In this document: one piece after another, positions 8,615 through 16,107 of the stretch
How positions within the stretch are numbered: the first letter of the stretch is position 1
How the letters are laid out: every line of letters begins with the position of its first letter
DNA from: Candidatus Proelusimicrobium tauri
Lineage (GTDB): Bacteria > Elusimicrobiota > Elusimicrobia > Elusimicrobiales > Elusimicrobiaceae
Direction of reading: 5' to 3'
Assembly: GCA_002311025.1 (NCBI GenBank)
Contig: DBYY01000009.1
Coordinates: forward strand, 124,001 to 188,000
Length of the DNA stretch: 64,000 nt
Program-made: the position numbers and the translations under genes
The notes under the pieces: generated by a model
The model's input: only the letters and a program-made list of their open reading frames with translations
Told to the model about the DNA's origin: nothing
The model's database searches: none

Positions 8615-10261
8615 CTAAGCGGCTTTAGCCAATTTTCTTTTTAAAAATATATTTATACAAAAACTTATACAATTGCTGACGAACCAGTATAAGGTCAACC
8701 CCGAGGGGAAGTTTAAGAATAGAAGCGTCATAACAACAGGCATCCACTTAAACATTGCGGCATTGGGGTTATCTTTGCCCATATCAGGCATAGTCATTTG
8801 TTGCTGAACAAACATCGTTATACCCATCAAAATGGGTAAAACATAGTAGGGGTCTTTTGCGGATAAATCTTTTATCCACAGAATAAAAGGCGCTCCATGT
8901 AAACACCAAGAGGTTCTGAGCGCATTAAACAAAGCAATAAAAATAGGTAACTGAATAAACAAAGGCAAGCACCCGCTTAAAGGATTAGCCCCGTATTTTT
9001 TATAAAGGGCAACCATTTCGCGTTGGGCAGCCATCGGATCGGTTTTGCCGTATTTTTCTTGAATACGCTTCATCTCCGGTTGGATTTTTTGCATAACGGC
9101 TGACGCTTTTAATTGTTTATAAGTAAGCGGTAACATAAGGAACTGAACAAGAAAAGTCATCAAAACAATAGCCCAACCATAGTTATGGGTTATGCTATAA
9201 AGCCATTCAAGTAAATCAAGTGCATATTGACCGAACCTATTAAAAAATCCGATAGAAACTGAGCGGTTTAAATCATAAGGCAAGGCTTTTAGCACATTAG
9301 CATCTTTCGGACCGAAATAGAAATCAGAATCGAAAATGATTTCCTCTCCGGACTTAATAAGACCTTTTAAGTTTATATCAAGTTCCGGTCCGTTTACATC
9401 TTTTTTACCAAAAAGTCCAAAAAAGGAATCTTGTTGGTATACTAATTTACTTGAATAATGCAAATCTGTTGCGCTACCTTTCCAATTTTGAGGGATTAAG
9501 GCAACCAAAAAGTAGCGATTATCAATACCGCTCCAAGACCAACCGGCACAAGTTTGTTCTAATTTGCGCTCACTAGTCATAAGTTTAGCGGTAAGTTTTT
9601 CTAAAATAGGTTTTTTGCCTTCCGGTTTAACCGTGCAGAAAGCACGCCACATGGCAGGATTATCTTTTCTTTCGCTCTTAACGGTATTTAAACCCGGCCC
9701 TAAGTTAATATACAGATTGGAAAGGTCCAAATCTTTTGCTGTATTATTAACTACTTTAACAGAAAGTTTATTTAGAGCCTTTTCATCTGTGGCAAAAGTG
9801 TAATTTTTATACAACTCTACGCCTTCGGCTATTTTTGCTTTAAAAGAAATCTCATTTTCTGTTTGGGAAACAAGTTCAAAATTAACCTGTGGTAAAGTAG
9901 CAAAATAACCTTCCCCCTTATACGGAGTTAAGTTGATAGGAGCAATAATATCTTTATAAATAAAATCCTTTATTGCCGCACCTTTTGTTGTAAAAACAAT
10001 ATCGGCATCCTTTAAATTAAGGGTGTATTCTTTTGCTTCTTCTTTTTCAAGAATTTGTTCTTTAGAAAGTGATTCAGTCAAGATTGCCGTACTTGCGACA
10101 GAATTGTCCGCAGGCAAAACCTGTTGTTCTTGAGTGGTTACTTGATTTGTATTTTGTTTTTGAGCGGCTTTTTTGTTGGGGAAAGCCATTGTAAAACCTA
10201 AATAAAGCAACAATGTCCAAAGTAGGATTTTAAAAAAATCGTTATTACCTTTATTATCCAT
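8615..10261 (-). CDS. yidC: Membrane protein insertase YidC
   Basis: 548 residues, the long Gram-negative form. The N-terminal membrane anchor is followed by a polar linker, a large periplasmic domain (about 55-330) and a C-terminal five-helix insertase core. The core shows the GCLPLFIQLPIFIALFNALR hydrophilic-groove region and the NFPSGLTLYW segment. YidC inserts and folds inner-membrane proteins alone or with SecYEG. The presence of the large periplasmic domain supports a diderm host. A hairpin in the leader covers the GAGG ribosome site (see 10269-10291). Confidence 0.96.
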   Translation of the reverse strand: MDNKGNNDFFKILLWTLLLYLGFTMAFPNKKAAQKQNTNQVTTQEQQVLPADNSVASTAILTESLSKEQILEKEEAKEYTLNLKDADIVFTTKGAAIKDFIYKDIIAPINLTPYKGEGYFATLPQVNFELVSQTENEISFKAKIAEGVELYKNYTFATDEKALNKLSVKVVNNTAKDLDLSNLYINLGPGLNTVKSERKDNPAMWRAFCTVKPEGKKPILEKLTAKLMTSERKLEQTCAGWSWSGIDNRYFLVALIPQNWKGSATDLHYSSKLVYQQDSFFGLFGKKDVNGPELDINLKGLIKSGEEIIFDSDFYFGPKDANVLKALPYDLNRSVSIGFFNRFGQYALDLLEWLYSITHNYGWAIVLMTFLVQFLMLPLTYKQLKASAVMQKIQPEMKRIQEKYGKTDPMAAQREMVALYKKYGANPLSGCLPLFIQLPIFIALFNALRTSWCLHGAPFILWIKDLSAKDPYYVLPILMGITMFVQQQMTMPDMGKDNPNAAMFKWMPVVMTLLFLNFPSGLTLYWFVSNCISFCINIFLKRKLAKAA

Positions 10262-10268
10262 GACAAAA

Positions 10269-10291
10269 CCTCTAATCTGAGAAATCAGAGG
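10269..10291 (-). promoter_or_regulatory. Hairpin overlapping the yidC ribosome-binding site
   Basis: On the minus strand CCTCT pairs with AGAGG, and inner GA/TC pairs can extend the stem. The second arm contains the GAGG Shine-Dalgarno of yidC, 7 nt before its ATG. Base pairing would hide the ribosome site. The stem is short, so regulation is a suggestion only. Confidence 0.35.
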
Positions 10292-10308
10292 CCTTTTACA
10301 TAACAGAA

Positions 10309-10524
10309 CTACGGCACAGGGTCATACCCGCCTTTATGAAACGGATGACACTTTGCCAAACGCTTTAAAGCGAGCCAAGATCCTTTAAAAATGCCGTGTT
10401 TTTCAATTGCTTCCAGTGCATAGGCCGAACATGTAGGGTGAAAACGGCACACTCCCCTAGGCCCTAGTAAAGGACGGATAATTTTTATGGTCGTCCTCAA
10501 AAAAGTAAGAAACAATTTCTTCAT
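10309..10524 (-). CDS. yidD: Membrane protein insertion efficiency factor YidD
   Basis: 71 residues. The compact Cys-containing pattern CRFHPTCSAYALEAIEKHG followed by RLAKCHPFHKGGYDPVP is diagnostic of the YidD/Ytgp family. YidD is a small amphipathic membrane-associated protein that assists YidC-dependent insertion. It sits between rnpA and yidC, the conserved position for this family. Confidence 0.95.
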   Translation of the reverse strand: MKKLFLTFLRTTIKIIRPLLGPRGVCRFHPTCSAYALEAIEKHGIFKGSWLALKRLAKCHPFHKGGYDPVP

Positions 10525-10562
10525 TATAAAATCTTTTAAGGAAAGAAGGTAAGGGAAAAATA

Positions 10563-10958
10563 CTACAGGTCCTTGCTTTCCTTTAAAATTTTGGCTTTTT
10601 TTACTAAACCCAAAAAAGCCGCACTGACTGTGGAATAATCTTTAAATATCTCAATGTCCTTGGGACAAAAAATACAATCAGCGCTATTTTCTAATAAATG
10701 TCTGTTAATGCGAAAGACCTCTCTTAAAAGTCGTTTACAGCGATTACGCTGCACCGCATTTCCTAGTTTTCTTGTTACAATTATAGCAATCCGCGCTTTT
10801 TGGGAAGGGCGGGTTTTTACACCTTCCTCCCCTTGCGGATAGAGCCTATACCACAAAACAAGTCCTTTTCCGTAAACCTTAACCCCATGCTCTAAAATAT
10901 CTTTAAAGTCATTGTTAAGATAAATCCTCTCGTTTTTGGCAAGGCCCGATTTCTTCAC
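10563..10958 (-). CDS. rnpA: Ribonuclease P protein component RnpA
   Basis: 131 residues, typical size. RnpA binds the RNase P RNA and helps position precursor tRNA for 5' maturation. The conserved basic helix ARIAIIVTRKLGNAVQRNRCKRLLRE with the RNR signature is present at about 75-100. The start is GTG at 10958. A short GCGCTTTAGCGC palindrome lies between the rpmH stop and this start, with GGA 6 nt before the GTG. It is directly downstream of rpmH, the almost universal pairing. Confidence 0.93.
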   Translation of the reverse strand: MKKSGLAKNERIYLNNDFKDILEHGVKVYGKGLVLWYRLYPQGEEGVKTRPSQKARIAIIVTRKLGNAVQRNRCKRLLREVFRINRHLLENSADCIFCPKDIEIFKDYSTVSAAFLGLVKKAKILKESKDL

Positions 10959-10981
10959 AATTATTCCGGCGCTAAAGCGCT

Positions 10982-11119
10982 TTATTTGCGAATAAGTTCC
11001 TTGCGCCCTTTTGCACGTCTTGCGCTAAGAACTTTTCTGCCACCCGTGGTGGACATTTTAGCTCTAAAACCAATGGTTTTAGCTCTTTTCTTTTTATTTG
11101 GTCTATATGTAGGTAACAT
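10982..11119 (-). CDS. rpmH: 50S ribosomal protein L34
   Basis: 45 residues, short and highly basic, beginning MLPTYRPNKKKRAKTIGF with the family RAKMSTTGGRKVLSARRAKGR core. L34 is a small protein of the large ribosomal subunit. A longer open frame on the same strand (10972-11157) is a shadow. No Shine-Dalgarno precedes the ATG, and a strong promoter ends 9 nt upstream, so the mRNA leader would be only about 3 nt. Confidence 0.97.
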   Translation of the reverse strand: MLPTYRPNKKKRAKTIGFRAKMSTTGGRKVLSARRAKGRKELIRK

Positions 11120-11128
11120 AGTATATAT

Positions 11129-11157
11129 ATTATATTATATTTTTGTATTTTGAGCAA
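11129..11157 (-). promoter_or_regulatory. rpmH promoter
   Basis: On the minus strand TTGCTC (11157-11152) and TATAAT (11134-11129) are separated by 17 nt. The predicted start near 11122 is about 3 nt before the rpmH ATG. It drives the ribosome/membrane-insertion operon. Confidence 0.7.
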
Positions 11158-11161
11158 AAAT

Positions 11162-11202
11162 TTGAACCTTATGTTATTTTTGCTCTATAAATATTGTATT
11201 AT
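11162..11202 (+). promoter_or_regulatory. recO promoter region
   Basis: TTGAAC (11162-11167) and TATAAA (11186-11191) are 18 nt apart. A second -10-like TATTAT (11197-11202) ends 7 nt before the ATG at 11210. Both fit only the downstream ATG, because an upstream in-frame ATG at 11150 would precede the promoter. The region is shared divergently with rpmH. Confidence 0.5.
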
Positions 11203-11209
11203 ATTTTTA

Positions 11210-11905
11210 ATGGAATTTACAGATGATATTATAGTTTTGTTGCGCCAAAACTTTAGAGAACGTGATAGAATGATTTGTGTTTACTCTCTAAATCACGGAC
11301 GTATGGCTTTGCGTTTGCCCGGTGTAAACAGAAATGATTCTAAACTAAAAGCAATAAGCGAACCTTTTGCAAGTTCTTGCGCGCGTATTTACATAAGAAG
11401 AAATGCCTCTGTCGGTTGTATAACCGGAGGAAAACTTAAAAGTATTTATACCAATATTCGCCAAGATATAAAAAAGATGGAAATGGCTTCTTATTTCTGT
11501 GAATTATTTTACCGCTTAACCCCGCTTGCAAATCCCAATCCGGCAAAGTTTGAACTCTTACAAAGTGCTATGAATACTTTGGAAAATTACCCCGTAAATC
11601 AAATAATCGCACCGGCCTTTCTGCTGCGTTTGATGCAGGAAAGCGGATTCGGCTTGAAAGATAAACCCGTTTTATCAATAAATGAGCAACTTTGGAATAA
11701 TGTTCATAATGTTCCGTTTAATAATCTTGCTTTTTTAAGTGATACGGATGTTCTGGATTTGAACAAAATGCGTTATGTTTGCCAAAGATTTTTAAATAGG
11801 TATTTATCTTATCCTTTACACACTATTAAACAACTTGAACTTACCACCGCAACTCAATTGGAAGAAGAACTAAAAGAAATTGCCTTAGAGCCTGTGTTCT
11901 CCTAA
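11210..11905 (+). CDS. recO: DNA repair protein RecO
   Basis: 231 residues with an N-terminal OB-fold (EFTDDIIVLLRQNFRERDRMICVYS, then GRMALRLPG) and a helical C-terminal half. This is the RecO layout. RecO helps load RecA on SSB-coated single-stranded DNA in the RecFOR pathway. The C-terminal zinc-finger cysteines of many RecO proteins are not apparent. The open frame extends to an ATG at 11150, but the added 20 residues are hydrophobic and contain the promoter. I therefore start at 11210. Confidence 0.85.
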   Translation: MEFTDDIIVLLRQNFRERDRMICVYSLNHGRMALRLPGVNRNDSKLKAISEPFASSCARIYIRRNASVGCITGGKLKSIYTNIRQDIKKMEMASYFCELFYRLTPLANPNPAKFELLQSAMNTLENYPVNQIIAPAFLLRLMQESGFGLKDKPVLSINEQLWNNVHNVPFNNLAFLSDTDVLDLNKMRYVCQRFLNRYLSYPLHTIKQLELTTATQLEEELKEIALEPVFS

Positions 11906-12003
11906 ATATGTTAAAATAAATATATACCATATAAATGCCAGCCGTTGAAACGCGCTTGTTTTTTATTGGAAAAAATCTGTAATTATTATTTAAGGAGATA
12001 AAA

Positions 12004-12915
12004 ATGAAATTCAAAGACTTTAATGAACTTATTGATTTAGTCAAAGGCAAAACAAACAGAGTTGTCGTGCCCGGCGCAAACAATAAAGAAGCCCTTACCG
12101 CTATCAAAATGGCTGACGATAAAGGACTTATTACAAAAGGTATTTTAATCGGACCTACCGCAGAAGTTAAAAAATTAATGCAAGAAGTCGGTTTAAAAGA
12201 AGATAAATTTGAATTTGTGGAATGTACTGATGTTCCTACCATGTGCAATATCGCCGCAAAAAAAATCTACGACGGCGAAGGTGACTTTCTTGTTAAAGGT
12301 CTAGTTGATACAAAATACTATATGAAAGCCATTTTAAATAAAGAACTCGGCTTTGTTCCGCAAGGCGCACTTTTAACCCACTTCGTTCTTTTTAAAACAG
12401 ATAATTATCACAAAATGTTTGCCGTTACGGATTCCGCCGTTGTTATTAACCCCACCCTTGAACAAAAGGCAAAAATCATTAACAACGCCGTTTCAATTTT
12501 AAGAAGACTCGGTATTGAAAAACCGAAAGTTGCCATTGTTTGCCCTGTGGAAAAAGTTAATGAAAAAATCCCTTCCACATTAGATGCTCAAGCCCTTGTT
12601 GAAATGAACCAAAAAGGCGAAATTCCTAACTGTATAGTTGAAGGTCCTTATGATATTTATATCACCTTCTCCAAAGAAAAGGCTTTGGAAAAAGGTATTA
12701 CAAATAAACAGGTTCCCGGTGATGTTGACTTAATTGTCTTGCCGGACCTTGATGCAGGTAACCCTGTTTATAAGAGTATTGCTTTCTTCGGTGCAGGTGT
12801 TAAGGGTGCCGCAATTTTAGCCGGGCCCAGCATACCTGTCTTACTTCCGTCAAGAGCCGATGCTCCTGACTTCAAGTTCAATGCTATCGCTTTAGCATCT
12901 TACTTAAAAAAATAA
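12004..12915 (+). CDS. Phosphate butyryltransferase/acetyltransferase family enzyme
   Basis: 303 residues covering one PTA_PTB catalytic domain, the length of phosphate butyryltransferases rather than long Pta. These enzymes exchange the CoA of an acyl-CoA for phosphate, giving an acyl-phosphate for ATP synthesis. The family patterns VVPGANNKEA near the start, FAVTDSAV in the middle and ILAGPSIPVLLPSRAD near the end are visible. Chain-length specificity cannot be read from sequence. No butyrate or acetate kinase is adjacent. A clear AAGGAG ribosome site and a following terminator make it a probable monocistronic unit. Confidence 0.85.
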   Translation: MKFKDFNELIDLVKGKTNRVVVPGANNKEALTAIKMADDKGLITKGILIGPTAEVKKLMQEVGLKEDKFEFVECTDVPTMCNIAAKKIYDGEGDFLVKGLVDTKYYMKAILNKELGFVPQGALLTHFVLFKTDNYHKMFAVTDSAVVINPTLEQKAKIINNAVSILRRLGIEKPKVAIVCPVEKVNEKIPSTLDAQALVEMNQKGEIPNCIVEGPYDIYITFSKEKALEKGITNKQVPGDVDLIVLPDLDAGNPVYKSIAFFGAGVKGAAILAGPSIPVLLPSRADAPDFKFNAIALASYLKK

Positions 12916-12922
12916 TCTGATA

Positions 12923-12950
12923 AAGGGGAGGTAAAACTCCCCTTATTTTT
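12923..12950 (+). terminator. Terminator after the phosphate acyltransferase gene
   Basis: AAGGGGAG / CTCCCCTT stem with a 6-nt loop followed by ATTTTT, 7 nt after the stop codon. Confidence 0.85.
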
Positions 12951-12962
12951 GGGATATATTTT

Positions 12963-14168
12963 ATGAAAAACAAAGTAAAACAATTTTTTATCCGTCTTGC
13001 GATTTATTTACCTATTTGTTTGATACTTGTTTTTTCTATGTCTTTTTATATACAAAAGAAAACCGAGCAAATTCACGCCCACGACCAAGAACAGGAAGTC
13101 TATTTTAAAAAATATACCGGCAATTTAAAACAGCACATTTTAATACCTCTGCAAGAAGCGGGAATCTCAAAAGAAGAGGCTAATACCATAGTAAAAAAAT
13201 TAGACAGCGTTTTAAATATGCGCCGGCTTGCTCCGCGCGATAAATATTTAATAACTCTTGATGAACAAGACAATTTTAAAATGCTTGTTATAACAAAAGA
13301 TTTTTCGCGCTACTATGTTGCAAAACAAGGTGAAGAACTTATTGCCGGCATAAGCGATATCAGTGTAAAAACACGCACCCGCTTTGCCAAAGGCACGATA
13401 GAAAGTTCCCTCTTTACCTCTATGCAAAAAGAGGGATTAAAACCTTCCTTCATAGTTGATTTTACTGATGTTTTTTCCTGGACTGTGGATTTTAACAGTG
13501 ACACAAGAACCGGCGATAAATTTGCTTGCTATTGGCAAGAAGATTATACTGTTGACGGGCAAACCTTAAATGAAACCGTTCTTGCCGCTTATTATGACGG
13601 CAAAGCAGTCGGCAAGACTTATGCTTTTAATTTTGAAGATGATTTTTACGACGAAAACGGTAAGTTTAGCAAAAAAATGTTCTTAAAATCGCCTATCAGT
13701 TTTAGAGGTGCAAGAATAACTTCCCGCTTTAGCCACGGCCGTATGCACCCGATTTTAAGAATAAGACGCCCGCACCTCGGCATTGATTATGCAGCCCCTG
13801 TGGGCACTCCTGTTGAAAGTGTAGCCGACGGAACAGTTATCTTTCAAGGTTATAAAAGCGGTTTTGGCAATTATATGGAAATTGCCCACCCTAATAATTA
13901 TGTAAGTTGCTACGGCCATTTAAAAAGTTATGCTAAAAATACCCATAAAGGCGCACGCATAAGACAAGGGCAAACTATTGCTTATGTCGGTTCAACGGGT
14001 TTATCAACAGGTCCACATCTTGATTTTAGACTAAGACAGGGTAATAAATATTTAGATTTTCTCAATAACAAAAACAGAAGTTCTGCTGTACGCGAAATTG
14101 ATGCCACAAAACGCGAAGAATTTAATAAAATAAAAGAGGAATATTTTAAAATATTAAATAAGGAATAA
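12963..14168 (+). CDS. M23 (LytM-type) peptidoglycan metalloendopeptidase
   Basis: 401 residues. A membrane segment at about 12-28 anchors it to the inner membrane, a helical and mixed middle region follows, and the M23 domain occupies about 250-370. Zinc-site residues are His271 and Asp275 in HLGID, with His319 (YGHL) and His352 in GPHLDFR. The last position of the HxH motif is Asp354 instead of His, a substitution also found in other M23 proteins, and Asp can bind zinc. It would cut peptide cross-links in the periplasm or act as an amidase activator. The following NTPase starts 4 bp downstream. Confidence 0.9.
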   Translation: MKNKVKQFFIRLAIYLPICLILVFSMSFYIQKKTEQIHAHDQEQEVYFKKYTGNLKQHILIPLQEAGISKEEANTIVKKLDSVLNMRRLAPRDKYLITLDEQDNFKMLVITKDFSRYYVAKQGEELIAGISDISVKTRTRFAKGTIESSLFTSMQKEGLKPSFIVDFTDVFSWTVDFNSDTRTGDKFACYWQEDYTVDGQTLNETVLAAYYDGKAVGKTYAFNFEDDFYDENGKFSKKMFLKSPISFRGARITSRFSHGRMHPILRIRRPHLGIDYAAPVGTPVESVADGTVIFQGYKSGFGNYMEIAHPNNYVSCYGHLKSYAKNTHKGARIRQGQTIAYVGSTGLSTGPHLDFRLRQGNKYLDFLNNKNRSSAVREIDATKREEFNKIKEEYFKILNKE

Positions 14169-14172
14169 GATT

Positions 14173-14745
14173 ATGAAAAAAATTGTTTTAACCGGTGGTC
14201 CTGCCAGTGGCAAAACGACTGCCCTATCAATCTTAAAAGAAGAATACGGCACCGATATTGAACTTGCAAAAGAAGCCGCTACCCTTGTTTACAGCGGCGG
14301 CTTTCCCCGTGATGACAGAAGCAAAAGGCACACTTATCACGCCCAAAGAATAATTTATTATACCACTAAAGAACTTGAGGCCTTGGCAGAAGAAATTAAC
14401 CCAACAGCCAAAATAGTTCTTTGCGACAGAGGTTCTTTGGACGGTGCAGTTTATTGGCCTTACGGGCAAGAAGATTTCTTTAAAACTTTTAACACAACTG
14501 TCGGCGCGGAATTTGAACGCTATTATGCCGTTATTCACATGTCCCCGCCAAAAGAAGCAAAATTCTACCAAAATACCAGTGTCCGCACGGAAAGTTTGGA
14601 AAGAGCCCTTCAAGTTGACGAAGATATTTTAAAACTTTGGCAAGGACATCCGCGCCATATAGTCATACCGGAAAGTAATGACTATGTTAAAAAAGCACTT
14701 ATCGTGCGCAAAACTATCAGAAAAATTATTAACGGAGAAATTTAA
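14173..14745 (+). CDS. AAA_28-type P-loop NTPase
   Basis: 190 residues. The P-loop GGPASGKTT is at the N-terminus, and a CDRGSLDGAVYW segment supplies the Walker B/Asp-Arg region. This matches the AAA_28 ATP/GTPase or nucleotide-kinase-like group, some of which act in cofactor metabolism. The substrate is not identifiable. It has 2-4 bp spacing on both sides, between the M23 peptidase and the SEC-C gene, so the three are probably one operon. Confidence 0.75.
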   Translation: MKKIVLTGGPASGKTTALSILKEEYGTDIELAKEAATLVYSGGFPRDDRSKRHTYHAQRIIYYTTKELEALAEEINPTAKIVLCDRGSLDGAVYWPYGQEDFFKTFNTTVGAEFERYYAVIHMSPPKEAKFYQNTSVRTESLERALQVDEDILKLWQGHPRHIVIPESNDYVKKALIVRKTIRKIINGEI

Positions 14746-14747
14746 TT

Positions 14748-15158
14748 ATGGTTCTAGAATTTTTATTTGGAAAAAAGAAAAAACAACAGACAAATACTCA
14801 ACCTGAAAAAACAGAAAAAGCAGAAAAAAAAGAAACTAAAAAAGAGTCTAAATCTATTGAAGAAAAAATAGAAAAAGAAATGAACTCTTTGCCTTCTTTT
14901 GTAAAAAAACAACTTGAAAAAGACCCCACAATAAAAGATAAACTTATCTCTATTGCCAAAAGGATGAAAGCCGACGGCGTTGATTTAAACTCGCCAAAAG
15001 CCATGAAAAAATGGGTAAAAGAACACGAAAAAGAATTAAAACAAGAACAGCAAGGTAAAGTGGAAACTATCGTCAAAGAAAAAGAACCCGGCAGAAATGA
15101 CCCTTGCCCTTGCGGTAGCGGCAAAAAATATAAAAAATGCTGCGGCGCAAATAAATAA
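14748..15158 (+). CDS. SEC-C motif protein
   Basis: 136 residues. A Lys/Glu-rich low-complexity stretch (about 8-45) is followed by a helical middle part and a C-terminal SEC-C zinc motif, DPCPCGSGKKYKKCCG (about 118-133). SEC-C is the zinc-binding tail first known from SecA and also found alone on many small proteins. A role in ribosome or SecB interaction is possible but not shown. It is the last gene before the terminator at 15179. Confidence 0.75.
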   Translation: MVLEFLFGKKKKQQTNTQPEKTEKAEKKETKKESKSIEEKIEKEMNSLPSFVKKQLEKDPTIKDKLISIAKRMKADGVDLNSPKAMKKWVKEHEKELKQEQQGKVETIVKEKEPGRNDPCPCGSGKKYKKCCGANK

Positions 15159-15178
15159 AAAAATCTTTTTATTTATTA

Positions 15179-15209
15179 AAACCTCTCTTATTTTTAAGAG
15201 AGGTTTTTT
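15179..15209 (+). terminator. Terminator after the M23-AAA-SEC-C operon
   Basis: Stem AAACCTCTCTTA / TAAGAGAGGTTT with a four-base loop followed by TTTT, 20 nt downstream of the SEC-C stop. Confidence 0.9.
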
Positions 15210-15275
15210 ATTTTTAATCTATTATCCCGTTGTCGGGAATATTATCCGCTTTATTCATTAAAAAAGGACACAAAA

Positions 15276-15303
15276 AAACAGCCCTTTTTACAAAGGGCTG
15301 TTT
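15276..15303 (-). terminator. Terminator after the pilin gene
   Basis: A 12-bp stem, AAACAGCCCTTT / AAAGGGCTGTTT, with a 4-nt loop. T-tracts occur on both sides, so it can work in both directions; on the minus strand it ends the pilin transcript. Between it and 15209 lies a small TCCCG / CGGGA hairpin and nothing else recognisable. Confidence 0.88.
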
Positions 15304-15326
15304 TTTATCATTGTTAGCAAATAAGA

Positions 15327-15728
15327 TTATGATAAACCTAAGCCAATGCAGATTTTATCAGCACTGTTTTTGTCTGCGCAAGTAGGTTTTGTTTGACTTT
15401 CACCGAAGACATAGGTAATATTTGCACCGTGGTTAGGATCTTTCGCGGTTGCAACAATAGTAGTACCGGTAAGTGCATAATCATAAGTCTTGGTGGATGT
15501 GTTGATAGAAATATCAAGTTCATCCAAGGTAGCAGGATAAGAACCGTTGTTTGCCAAAGCATATCTTTCTGCTGCGTCTTTGACGTTCTTGGTAATCATT
15601 AAGGCTTCAGTTGCTCTAGATTTTGCAACTGCCTTAAAGTATTGAGGCAATGCGATTGCAGCCAAAATACCGATAATTAATACTACGACTAATAACTCAA
15701 TTAAGGTAAACCCTTTATTGTTTTTCAT
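15327..15728 (-). CDS. Type IV pilin (major or pseudopilin)
   Basis: 133 residues. A short basic leader MKNNKG is followed by the prepilin peptidase site G-FTLIELL with Glu5 of the mature protein, then the hydrophobic helix VVVLIIGILAAIALPQY. The globular part (about 50-133) has two cysteines near the C-terminus (CADKNSADKIC) that could close a D-region disulfide. This N-terminus is typical of the many pilin-like proteins of Elusimicrobiota. pilT lies elsewhere in the window (37936). A GGAG ribosome site precedes the ATG, and the transcript is predicted to carry a long leader. Confidence 0.95.
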   Translation of the reverse strand: MKNNKGFTLIELLVVVLIIGILAAIALPQYFKAVAKSRATEALMITKNVKDAAERYALANNGSYPATLDELDISINTSTKTYDYALTGTTIVATAKDPNHGANITYVFGESQTKPTCADKNSADKICIGLGLS

Positions 15729-15927
15729 TTTTATTTCTCCATTTTTGATTTGCTTTTTTGTAATAAAAGAAGTCGCTATTTTCCTTTAACTTAAAAAGCA
15801 ACCTTGCCCCAGCAAGATAAAAAAGTTAAAAGAAGTTTAATTGCTTAAACCAAGTTTCACAACCTGTTCTTAAAAAAGAACCAAAGCAAAATCTTCCTAA
15901 CAGAAAATCTTACTAAACTTTTATTAC
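15729..15927 (-). other. Predicted long 5' leader of the pilin mRNA
   Basis: About 200 non-coding nt separate the predicted transcription start (near 15927) from the pilin ATG. The stretch contains a GTTCTT / AAGAAC hairpin (15865-15881) and other A/T-rich inverted repeats. No open reading frame or known riboswitch is recognisable. Confidence 0.5.
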
Positions 15928-15933
15928 ACTTAT

Positions 15934-15962
15934 AGTATATTGCAAAATTTTTAATTTGTCAA
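15934..15962 (-). promoter_or_regulatory. Pilin promoter
   Basis: On the minus strand a consensus TTGACA (15962-15957) and TATACT (15939-15934) are separated by exactly 17 nt, the best sigma70-type match I saw in the window. The start is expected near 15927. Confidence 0.8.
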
Positions 15963-16061
15963 GACCTTTTTTCAATTTTAAGACTTTTTAAAAAGTAGCG
16001 TTTTGGGGAAATTTTATTTCTTTTTATTATATCAGACGGGATTATTGTTTTTTACTTCTAA

Positions 16062-16099
16062 TTTACCCCTCTCTTTTTGTATAAAAAGAGAGGGGTAAA
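16062..16099 (-). terminator. 17-bp perfect inverted repeat after infB
   Basis: Two 17-nt arms pair perfectly around a 4-nt loop, beginning 8 nt after the infB stop. No U-tract follows on either strand, so it may stabilise the mRNA 3' end rather than terminate by itself. Confidence 0.6.
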
Positions 16100-16107
16100 C
16101 AAAAGTT

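Noticed and set aside
10972..11157. 61-codon minus-strand open frame at the rpmH locus
   Set aside because: It is out of frame with the unmistakable L34 sequence at 10982-11119, and its own translation has no ribosomal-protein features.
11150..11209. Longer recO start at 11150
   Set aside because: The extension is hydrophobic and contains the promoter elements.
11120..11209. Replication origin next to rpmH
   Set aside because: No dnaA gene and no cluster of DnaA boxes; the A/T-rich gap is explained by two divergent promoters.
15797..15812. Possible sigma54 (-24/-12) promoter before the pilin gene
   Set aside because: GG and GC elements are present, but the spacing between them is 9 nt instead of the strict 10, and a near-perfect sigma70-type promoter lies upstream at 15934-15962.
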